DNA of 5,380 nucleotides from Bifidobacterium sp. (GCA_022739095.1 JAIJEI010000146.1:1-5380); one strand, 5' to 3'; positions 1-5,182 are shown, numbered from the stretch's first letter. The notes: a model not told the origin generated them from the sequence alone. Numbers and translations: made by a program.

Positions 1-422
1 ATGCCCTTGCCATACGGGTCAAGCAGGAATTTGTATGGATTGAAGCGCACGCCGTGTTTCGGGTCCCATGCGCCGTCCACGCGGTAGCCATAACGCATGC
101 CGTCCCATGCTTTGGGCAGGTGCACGTACCACAGGCCGTAGTTCGGCCCGGTCATGCGGAACAGGGTCTCGCGCAGATACAGATGATCGATGATGCGCGT
201 GCATACCGGAAACTCATGAATCTGCTGGATAAAGGAGATATTCGGGTCCTCGAACAGGCGGATGGCGTCTTGGAAGAAAGCGCTGGACTCGTCAATGGGC
301 TCCAGCACGCACAGCCAAACCTGGTCGGCGGTTTCGGAACGAACAACGACGTCAGCACCACCGTCGTCAGTGAAGTACAGCCCTGGGCGAGTGGCGTAAC
401 GATGCAACGGTGGATTTCTCAT
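1..422 (-). CDS. glgX: Glycogen-debranching enzyme (GlgX/isoamylase-type GH13), N-terminal part, truncated by window edge
   Basis: This open frame runs off the left edge, so only the first 140 codons are visible. The best landmark is residues 110-140, containing RYGYRVDGAWDP, then RFNP and LLDPYGKG. This is the typical end of the N-terminal CBM48-like domain of GlgX/TreX/isoamylase proteins, just before the catalytic barrel. Such enzymes hydrolyse alpha-1,6 branches of glycogen or limit dextrins in the cytoplasm. The catalytic domain lies outside the window, so activity cannot be checked. The chosen ATG (422-420) overlaps the upstream regulator's TGA in an ATGA junction. A GGAG lies only 2 nt upstream, so translational coupling is likely. 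From memory, typical GlgX proteins reach YGYRV after about 80-90 residues. Here it starts near residue 111, and the extra residues fall roughly between 45 and 95. Another GH13 isoamylase-type enzyme is possible. Confidence 0.75.
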   Translation of the reverse strand, partial: MRNPPLHRYATRPGLYFTDDGGADVVVRSETADQVWLCVLEPIDESSAFFQDAIRLFEDPNISFIQQIHEFPVCTRIIDHLYLRETLFRMTGPNYGLWYVHLPKAWDGMRYGYRVDGAWDPKHGVRFNPYKFLLDPYGKG

Positions 423-1612
423 AACTCCATTGTAGACGTGTTGTCACTTTTGGTGGAAGCCCTTGATTTCCTGCCGCGCTCCGCAGCACCACAGATATCG
501 TCGAGATAATTCTCGGCGAACCGCAACGCGGCACCGATGATGTTCTGATCTTCGGCGCAGTAGCTTTTGCGCAGATTGAAATGGTCGGTGCCGAACGGGC
601 TACGATTGATGACGCGCGCCTTCAGATCTTCGATGTCGCTGTCTTCAAGATGCTGGGCTGCTTCACCGCCGACAATCACGTCGCCCGCGATGATGGATCG
701 CGCGTTGACGATGGCCTGCGCCACGTAATCCAGCCACTCGTCCATGCGCTCGCGATGATGCCGCTCGCCCTGCTCAAGCACGCTGAAGAAGCCGGGAATG
801 CTTTCGTAATCCTCGGGCAAGGTCTCCGGCGAGCAGTAGGTGTCCATGCAACCGCGCTGGCCGCAGTAGCATTCGCGGCCGCCCGGCACCAGCGTCATGT
901 GTTCGAGGGCACCGTTGCACTGGTTCGGGCCTTGATACAGCTTGCCTCCCACAATCACCGCGCCACCTGGGCGTCGCTCCAGATAGACGCACACCGCATC
1001 GGTGAGCGTGGAGTCGAACCAGAGTTCGGCCATGGCTGAGGCATCGGAATCGTGGATCATCATGCACGGGTAATGGACCGATTGGCTGATGGTTTCGAGC
1101 GTGAGCCCAGTGTTGCCCATAATGGTGCCGAAGGTGATGGTGGTGGCGTCGGGGGAGAGGATGCCTTGGATGGCGAACGAGACGCCGAGCACCTTGCCGT
1201 GCTTCTTTTCGAGGTCGGCGGCGAAGTTGTTGATGATGCCGCCGATACGCTGGTAGTAGACGTTGGTGTTGCGGTAAGGCAGGGCATCGTTGCGCTTTTC
1301 GATGACGTTGCCGTACAGGTTGATCGCGCACAGGCGCAGTTCGTTGGACCGCATCACTACGCCGATGGCGGTGCGATGATCGGGATTGAACTCATAATTT
1401 TGCGCCTTGCGCCCGCCGGTGGAATCCTGCAGTTCGCCTTTGCGGATGAGTCCGTCATCTTCTAGGGCGCGCAGATTTTGGGTGATGGTGGGCAGGCTGA
1501 GGCCGAGTTCGCGTTCCAGTTCCTGCTTGGTGACATGGCTATGGCCATACAGATACTGGGTCATGGCACTGCGGTTGTGCGCTTTCACTGCGGTCGATGG
1601 CATTGCCTTCAT
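419..1612 (-). CDS. ROK-family transcriptional regulator (winged-helix DNA-binding plus sugar-kinase-like domain)
   Basis: This 397-residue protein has the usual length and layout of a ROK repressor. Residues about 12-60 form a winged helix-turn-helix: VTKQELERELGLSLPTITQN followed by LRALEDDGLI. Residues about 80-375 form the ROK fold. HDSDASAMAE (187-196) matches the family's NDAN segment and keeps the Asp at 190. CYCGQRGC (248-255), with His238 in ALEH, matches the ROK zinc site CxCGxxGC. The phosphate-binding DxGxT motif expected near residues 80-90 is absent (TAIGVVMRSNEL), so it is probably a regulator and not a kinase. In the family a sugar or sugar phosphate usually acts as ligand; the ligand here is unknown. 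The start is supported by AAAGGGG (1624-1618), 5 nt before the ATG; the next in-frame ATG (codon 4) has a poorly spaced site. It overlaps glgX by 4 bases and is divergent from adhE. An inverted repeat over its promoter suggests autoregulation. Confidence 0.88.
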   Translation of the reverse strand: MKAMPSTAVKAHNRSAMTQYLYGHSHVTKQELERELGLSLPTITQNLRALEDDGLIRKGELQDSTGGRKAQNYEFNPDHRTAIGVVMRSNELRLCAINLYGNVIEKRNDALPYRNTNVYYQRIGGIINNFAADLEKKHGKVLGVSFAIQGILSPDATTITFGTIMGNTGLTLETISQSVHYPCMMIHDSDASAMAELWFDSTLTDAVCVYLERRPGGAVIVGGKLYQGPNQCNGALEHMTLVPGGRECYCGQRGCMDTYCSPETLPEDYESIPGFFSVLEQGERHHRERMDEWLDYVAQAIVNARSIIAGDVIVGGEAAQHLEDSDIEDLKARVINRSPFGTDHFNLRKSYCAEDQNIIGAALRFAENYLDDICGAAERGRKSRASTKSDNTSTMEL

Positions 1613-1643
1613 ATTTACCCCTTTGTGCGATGAGATCTATGCA

Positions 1644-1672
1644 AGTATACTTTATGAAAGTGGCTTTCATGT
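1644..1672 (-). promoter_or_regulatory. Probable promoter of the ROK-glgX unit
   Basis: On the minus strand a good -10 box, TATACT, lies at 1649-1644. Transcription would start near 1637, leaving a leader of about 25 nt before the ATG at 1612 and including the AAAGGGG ribosome binding site. No clear TTGACA-like -35 box appears at the expected 16-17 bp; the sequence there (around 1666-1672) is ACATGA-like. The call rests on the -10 box and its distance from the start codon. Confidence 0.45.
1654..1670. promoter_or_regulatory. Inverted repeat ATGAAAG-TGG-CTTTCAT, candidate operator
   Basis: Two perfect 7-bp arms are separated by 3 bp. The repeat lies immediately upstream of the TATACT -10 box of the ROK gene, in the -35 to -10 spacer. 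A protein bound here would block RNA polymerase. The natural candidate is the adjacent ROK protein, in negative autoregulation, but the binding protein is not shown by the sequence. Confidence 0.45.
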
Positions 1673-1714
1673 GCCTCGACGCGGAGGTTATGGGGCAACA
1701 ATCGTATATTTGCA

Positions 1715-1862
1715 GGCGATTTTGGGTACTTTGTTAAATCAATTTTCTAGAAATGTGGAAAAATGAGTACTTTTGTAAACTTGATTTAAAAAAGTTGTCG
1801 GATTGCGTTGTTTGCGAGCATGTGATTTTCGGTAAAAAGTGAACAAAAAGTACCAAATCGCC
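1715..1862. repeat. Widely spaced imperfect inverted repeats with GTACTTT core, plus a third copy between them
   Basis: The left arm (1715-1735) reads GGCGATTTTGGGTACTTT then GTT. The right arm (1842-1862), read on the minus strand, is GGCGATTTGGTACTTTTT then GTT. The arms share GGCGATTT, GGTACTTT and GTT, with small shifts between the blocks. A third related element, GAGTACTTTTGTAAAC, lies on the plus strand at 1765-1780, 41 bp after the first core. The right arm also contains AAAAAGT twice, 11 bp apart (1834-1840, 1845-1851). The pattern resembles spaced operators that a multimeric regulator could bridge. This is an inference. Confidence 0.45.
1734..1789. repeat. Perfect 9-bp inverted repeat TTAAATCAA / TTGATTTAA
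   Basis: The arms are at 1734-1742 and 1781-1789, with 38 bp between them. The interval contains the 10-bp palindrome TTTCTAGAAA and the middle GTACTTTT element. The region is AT-rich, so some symmetry is expected by chance. It could be a spaced operator pair or simply base composition. Confidence 0.3.
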
Positions 1863-1877
1863 GAATAAAGTGAGGAT

Positions 1878-1926
1878 TTGTTCGATATTTCGCACAACTC
1901 CTAACAAAAACTGTTCAATATCGCAC
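1878..1926. promoter_or_regulatory. 8-4-8 palindrome with a degenerate second copy 33 bp downstream, candidate operators
   Basis: TTGTTCGA (1878-1885), TATT, TCGCACAA (1890-1897) pairs at seven of eight arm positions. Its central part, TGTTCGATATTTCGCAC (1879-1895), recurs as TGTTCAATATCGCAC (1912-1926), 33 bp or about three helical turns further on. Two similar sites on one face of the helix, just upstream of the presumed adhE promoter, suggest a regulator binding in tandem. The regulator is unknown. Confidence 0.4.
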
Positions 1927-1974
1927 GTGAAACGCCGTCGATTTTGTGCGTATGCATCGTGCCAAACCGTTCGG

Positions 1975-1980
1975 TATATT
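1975..1980 (+). promoter_or_regulatory. Possible -10 box of adhE (TATATT)
   Basis: TATATT is the best -10 match between the palindromes and the adhE start. No good -35 box lies 16-18 bp upstream, where the sequence is close to ATGCAT, and no extended -10 TGn is present. The promoter may therefore be weak or need an activator. Transcription would begin near 1987, giving a leader of about 139 nt. Confidence 0.3.
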
Positions 1981-1996
1981 GTGACTCAGGTCACAT
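1979..1996. promoter_or_regulatory. Rex-like or CRP-like operator, TTGTGAC-TCAG-GTCACAT
   Basis: The site has perfect 6-bp arms, TGTGAC (1980-1985) and GTCACA (1990-1995). It fits two known consensus sequences: Rex (TTGTGAA-N4-TTCACAA) and CRP/GlxR (TGTGA-N6-TCACA). It is centred at about 1987, on the expected transcription start, where a bound protein would repress. That position and the function of adhE in NADH re-oxidation favour the NADH-sensing repressor Rex. A CRP-type protein cannot be excluded. Another half site, TGTGAC, follows at 2003-2008 and makes a second inverted pair with GTCACA across 7 bp. Confidence 0.55.
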
Positions 1997-2112
1997 ATGC
2001 AATGTGACAACGCATCACCGGTCATTTTCGGTTACTGAGGCGGTATTCCGCTGGTGCAACTGAGGTGACGAGGCGATGGCCCAGAACTTTGCCATATACC
2101 CCAAGAAGATCG

Positions 2113-2118
2113 AGGAGG
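2113..2118 (+). promoter_or_regulatory. Ribosome binding site that fixes the adhE GTG start
   Basis: AGGAGG, a full match to the Shine-Dalgarno consensus, ends 7 nt before the GTG at 2126. No in-frame ATG nearby has a comparable site, so the GTG is preferred. Confidence 0.85.
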
Positions 2119-2125
2119 ACCCCAA

Positions 2126-4855
2126 GTGGCAGAAGCAAAGACGAAGGTCGAAGCTGCCAAGCCGACCCCAGAAGAGAAGCAGGCCGCAGCTGAGGCCGAG
2201 GTTGACGCGCTGGTTGCCCGCGCCAAGAAGGCTCTCGACGAATTCGAGAACCTCGACCAGAAGCAAGTTGATCGTATCGTCGCCAAGGCATCCATCGCCG
2301 CTCTGAACAAGCACCTCGTTCTCGCCAAGATGGCTGTCGACGAGACCGGCCGTGGTCTCGTGGAAGACAAGGCCACCAAGAACATCTTCGCCTGCGAGCA
2401 CGTCACCAACTATCTGGCCGGCCAGAAGACCGTCGGCATCATCCGCGAAGACGACGTGATGGGCATCGATGAGGTCGCCGAGCCCGTCGGCGTGGTTGCC
2501 GGCGTCACCCCGGTCACCAACCCGACCTCCACCGCCATCTTCAAGTCCCTCATCGCCCTGAAGACCCGCTGCCCGATCGTCTTCGGCTTCCACCCCGGCG
2601 CACAGAAGTGCTCCGTCGAGGCCGCCAAGATTGTGCGCGACGCCGCTATCGAGGCCGGTGCCCCCGAGAACTGTATCCAGTGGATCGAGCACCCGTCCAT
2701 CCAGGCCACCGGCGCGCTGATGCAGCACCCGGGTGTGGCCACGATCCTCGCCACCGGTGGTCCGGGCATGGTCAAGGCCGCTTACTCCTCCGGCAAGCCC
2801 GCCCTCGGCGTGGGTGCCGGCAACGCCCCGGCCTATGTTGATTCCGATGTGGACATCGTGCGTGCCGCCAACGATCTGGTGCTCTCCAAGCATTTCGATT
2901 ACGGCATGATCTGCGCCACCGAGCAGGCCATCATCGCCCACAAGGACGTCTACGACCAGCTCATCAAGGAGCTCAAGGTTCGCAAGGCCTACTTCGTCAA
3001 CGCCGAAGAGAAGGCCAAGCTGGAGCAGTACATGTTTGGCTGCACCGCCGGTTCCGGCGTCAAGCCCGTGCTGAACTCCGTGGTGCCGGGCAAGTCCCCG
3101 CAGTTCATCGCCAAAGCCGCCGGCTTCGAGATTCCGGCCGACGCCACCATTCTGGCTGCCGAGTGCAAGGAAGTCTCCGACGACGAGCCGCTGACCCACG
3201 AGAAGCTCGCTCCAGTGCAGGCTGTGCTCAAGGCAGACAACAAGGAGCAGGCCTTCGAGATGTGCGAGAAGATGCTCAAGCTGGGTGCCGGCCACACCGC
3301 CGCCATCCACACCAACAACCAGGAGCTCGTGCGTGAGTACGGCGTCCGTATGCACGCCTGCCGCATCATCTGGAACCAGCCTTCCTCCCTCGGCGGCATC
3401 GGCGACATCTACAACGCCATCGCCCCGTCGCTGACCCTGGGCTGCGGCTCCTACGGTGGCAACTCGGTGTCCGGCAACGTGCAGGCCGTGAATCTCGTCA
3501 ATATCAAGCGCATTGCTCGGAGGAACAACAACATGCAGTGGTTCAAGATCCCGGCCAAGACCTACTTCGAGCCGAACGCCATCAAGTACCTGCGCGACAT
3601 GTACGGCATCGAGAAGGCCGTCATCGTGTGCGATAAGGTCATGGAGCAGCTCGGCATTGTCGACAAGGTCATCGACCAGCTGCGCGCCCGCTCCAACCGC
3701 GTGACCTTCCGCATCATCGACTACGTCGAGCCGGAGCCCTCCGTCGAGACCGTCGAAAAGGGCGCGGAGATGATGCGCGAGGAGTTCGAGCCGGACACGA
3801 TCATCGCGGTCGGCGGCGGCTCCCCGATGGACGCCTCCAAGATCATGTGGCTGCTCTACGAGCACCCGGAAATCGCCTTCTCCGACGTGCGCGAGAAGTT
3901 CTTCGATATCCGTAAGCGCGCCTTCAAGATCCCGCCGCTGGGCAAGAAGGCCAAGCTCGTGTGCATCCCGACCTCCTCCGGCACCGGTTCCGAGGTCACC
4001 CCGTTCGCCGTGATCACCGATCACAAGACCGGCTACAAGTACCCGATCACCGACTACGCGCTGACCCCGTCCGTGGCCATCGTGGACCCGGTGCTGGCTC
4101 GCACCCAGCCGCGCAAGCTGGCCTCCGACGCCGGCTTCGACGCCCTGACCCACTCGCTGGAAGCCTACGTGTCCGTGTACGCGAACGACTTCACCGACGG
4201 CATGGCCCTGCACGCGGCCAAGCTCATCTGGGACAACCTGGCTGAGTCCGTCAACGGCGAGCCTGGTCTGGCCAAGACCGACGCTCAGGAGAAGATGCAC
4301 AACGCCGCCACCATGGCCGGCATGGCATTCGGCTCCGCGTTCCTCGGCATGTGCCACGGCATGGCCCACACCATCGGCGCTCTGTGCCACATCGCCCACG
4401 GCCGTACCAACTCCATCCTGCTGCCGTACGTGATCCGCTACAACGGCCAGATTCCTGAGGAGCCCACCTCTTGGCCGAAGTACAACAAGTACATCGCCCC
4501 GGAGCGCTACCAGGACATCGCCCGCAACCTCGGCATCGACACCGGCAAGACCCCGGCCGAAGCCGTGGAGAACCTGGCGAAGGCCGTCGAGGACTACCGC
4601 GACAACAAGCTCGGCATGAACAAGAGCTTCCAGGATTGCGGTGTGGACGAGGACTACTTCTGGTCCGTGCTTGATCAGATAGGCATGCGTGCCTACGAGG
4701 ACCAGTGCACCCCGGCCAACCCGCGCATCCCACTGATCAACGACATGAAGGACATCGCCGTCGGTGCCTACTACGGCGTCTCCCAGGCGGAAGGGCACAA
4801 GCTGCGCATCGAGCGCGAGGGTGAGGTCGCCACTGAGGAAGCCTCCGAGCGCTGA
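2126..4855 (+). CDS. adhE: Bifunctional acetaldehyde-CoA / alcohol dehydrogenase AdhE
   Basis: The 909-residue protein reduces acetyl-CoA to acetaldehyde and then to ethanol, re-oxidising two NADH in the cytoplasm. This is the ethanol branch of bifidobacterial fermentation. Residues about 24-450 form the CoA-acylating aldehyde dehydrogenase domain, with ATGGPGMVKAAYSSGKPA (209-226), GVGAGN (228-233) and catalytic Cys263 in GMICATEQ. A linker (about 450-475) leads to the iron-dependent alcohol dehydrogenase domain, with GGGSPMDASK (563-572) and TSSGTGSEVTPF (616-627). Its iron ligands are Asp672, His676, His744 and His758; the last two are 14 apart, as in FucO. Aligned to E. coli AdhE from memory (891 residues, Cys246), it has about 17 extra N-terminal residues rich in Lys, Ala and Glu. 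AdhE proteins form spirosome filaments. All key residues are intact. Codon use is strongly biased to C/G endings, consistent with high expression. Likely regulators are discussed under the upstream sites. Confidence 0.97.
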   Translation: MAEAKTKVEAAKPTPEEKQAAAEAEVDALVARAKKALDEFENLDQKQVDRIVAKASIAALNKHLVLAKMAVDETGRGLVEDKATKNIFACEHVTNYLAGQKTVGIIREDDVMGIDEVAEPVGVVAGVTPVTNPTSTAIFKSLIALKTRCPIVFGFHPGAQKCSVEAAKIVRDAAIEAGAPENCIQWIEHPSIQATGALMQHPGVATILATGGPGMVKAAYSSGKPALGVGAGNAPAYVDSDVDIVRAANDLVLSKHFDYGMICATEQAIIAHKDVYDQLIKELKVRKAYFVNAEEKAKLEQYMFGCTAGSGVKPVLNSVVPGKSPQFIAKAAGFEIPADATILAAECKEVSDDEPLTHEKLAPVQAVLKADNKEQAFEMCEKMLKLGAGHTAAIHTNNQELVREYGVRMHACRIIWNQPSSLGGIGDIYNAIAPSLTLGCGSYGGNSVSGNVQAVNLVNIKRIARRNNNMQWFKIPAKTYFEPNAIKYLRDMYGIEKAVIVCDKVMEQLGIVDKVIDQLRARSNRVTFRIIDYVEPEPSVETVEKGAEMMREEFEPDTIIAVGGGSPMDASKIMWLLYEHPEIAFSDVREKFFDIRKRAFKIPPLGKKAKLVCIPTSSGTGSEVTPFAVITDHKTGYKYPITDYALTPSVAIVDPVLARTQPRKLASDAGFDALTHSLEAYVSVYANDFTDGMALHAAKLIWDNLAESVNGEPGLAKTDAQEKMHNAATMAGMAFGSAFLGMCHGMAHTIGALCHIAHGRTNSILLPYVIRYNGQIPEEPTSWPKYNKYIAPERYQDIARNLGIDTGKTPAEAVENLAKAVEDYRDNKLGMNKSFQDCGVDEDYFWSVLDQIGMRAYEDQCTPANPRIPLINDMKDIAVGAYYGVSQAEGHKLRIEREGEVATEEASER

Positions 4856-4861
4856 TTGCAG

Positions 4862-4901
4862 GCGGTTGTGGTTGCTGGCACCATCAGTAGCCCCCAACCG
4901 C
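4862..4901 (+). other. Hairpin just after the adhE stop codon
   Basis: GCGGTTG (4862-4868) pairs perfectly with CAACCGC (4895-4901), with 2 more G-C pairs after a mismatch. The loop contains a small CTG/CAG pairing. No T-run follows, so it is not a classic terminator by itself. It may protect the 3' end or be the first part of a compound termination region. Confidence 0.45.
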
Positions 4902-4906
4902 GGTGT

Positions 4907-4924
4907 TGCAGCTTAGTGGCTGCA
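4907..4924. other. Second short hairpin, TGCAGC-TTAGTG-GCTGCA
   Basis: A perfect 6-bp stem encloses a 6-nt loop. It sits between the first hairpin and the probable terminator. No T-run follows. Its role is unknown. Confidence 0.35.
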
Positions 4925-4935
4925 TAGCGCGACAC

Positions 4936-4971
4936 AAGGAGCCCGACCCATTACAGGGGCCGGACTCCTTT
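4936..4971 (+). terminator. Probable intrinsic terminator of adhE
   Basis: AAGGAG (4936-4941) pairs with CTCCTT (4965-4970). The stem continues inward with CCG/CGG and CCC/GGG blocks, each preceded by one mismatch, around a loop of about 7 nt. Only a short T-run (CTCCTTTGC) follows. The hairpin begins 81 nt after the adhE stop. The structure is nearly symmetric and lies between convergent genes, so it might act in both directions, although the minus-strand side has no better T-run. Confidence 0.65.
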
Positions 4972-5004
4972 GCATATGTGGCGCTTCTGCAGCCAGCAGG
5001 TACC

Positions 5005-5167
5005 TCCATGGGGCGGTAATCCACTCATGGGGCGGTAACTTGCCCATGGGGCGGTGAAAACCCCATGGGGCGGTGCGCGAAAACGGCTCTATTCTGCGGA
5101 AGGTAAAATTTTACCGTCCGCCCCATGGACCAATTACCGCCCCATGAGTGGATTACCGCCCCATGGA
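5005..5167. repeat. Seven-unit array of a 12-bp motif at exact 19-bp spacing, arranged as a large inverted repeat
   Basis: Four plus-strand units start at 5008, 5027, 5046 and 5065: ATGGGGCGGTAA twice, then ATGGGGCGGTGA, then ATGGGGCGGTGC. Three units on the opposite strand end at 5126, 5145 and 5164; the outer two are exact (TTACCGCCCCAT) and the innermost is truncated to CCGCCCCAT. Both sets keep a 19-bp period with 7-bp spacers. Positions 5006-5038 and 5134-5166 are perfect reverse complements over 33 bp, extended by a T-A pair at 5005/5167. That identity includes the spacer, so one half probably arose by copying the other. No target-site duplication is visible. I do not recognise the family. 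Possible roles include protein binding array, cruciform, structured RNA or a small mobile repeat. Confidence 0.9.
5097..5120. repeat. 24-bp near-perfect palindrome at the centre of the array
   Basis: The core GGTAAAATTTTACC (5102-5115) is a perfect 14-bp palindrome. CGGA (5097-5100) and TCCG (5117-5120) extend it across one A/G mismatch. It is the only AT-rich piece in the array and lies between the last forward unit and the first inverted unit. Its GGTAA end repeats the end of the array motif. A dimeric protein could bind it, or it could seed cruciform extrusion. Confidence 0.7.
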
Positions 5168-5182
5168 ATCGCTGAAGCGTCG

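Larger units (their letters stand above)
1613..2125. promoter_or_regulatory. Divergent control region between the ROK regulator and adhE
   Basis: This 513-bp stretch carries no convincing gene. It is clearly AT-rich compared with the flanking GC-rich genes, with several A and T runs between about 1740 and 1850. It must contain the promoters for both divergent units. It is unusually dense in symmetric elements, listed separately: 1654-1670, 1715-1862, 1734-1789, 1878-1926 and 1979-1996. Short palindromes are also present, including TTTCTAGAAA at 1744-1753. The adhE-proximal 100 bp or so (about 2010-2125) is richer in GC and probably forms the transcribed leader. It holds a small GCGG-TATT-CCGC hairpin (2040-2051) and a repeated ACTGAGG (2034-2040, 2059-2065). 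Confidence 0.8.

Noticed and set aside
581..1465. Two plus-strand frames of about 150 and 137 codons inside the ROK gene
   Set aside because: They lie wholly opposite a recognisable ROK protein, have no domain features, and are explained as shadow frames in GC-rich DNA.
1407..1766. A 119-codon plus-strand frame from within the ROK gene into the divergent region
   Set aside because: Its first half is antisense to the ROK winged helix and its second half covers the ROK promoter. The predicted protein is of low complexity (Arg/Ser rich) with no motif.
2076..2095. ATGGC/GCCAT hairpin in the adhE leader as a riboswitch-like element
   Set aside because: The stem is only 5 bp with a 10-nt loop, and no conserved riboswitch core is recognisable nearby.
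2015..4897. A 960-codon open frame on the minus strand, antisense to all of adhE
   Set aside because: It mirrors the codon bias of adhE. With C/G at almost every third position, stops are rare on the opposite strand. The translation is Gly, Val, Leu, Asp and His rich with no recognisable motif, while the sense protein has every AdhE catalytic residue.
5005..5167. CRISPR array
   Set aside because: Units are 12 bp with 7-bp spacers, both orientations occur, and no cas gene is visible. CRISPR repeats and spacers are each normally more than 20 bp.
5005..5167. A defined insertion sequence or MITE with target-site duplication
   Set aside because: The 33-bp inverted ends fit a MITE, but the flanking bases show no direct duplication and there is no transposase. 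It is kept as an unclassified repeat.
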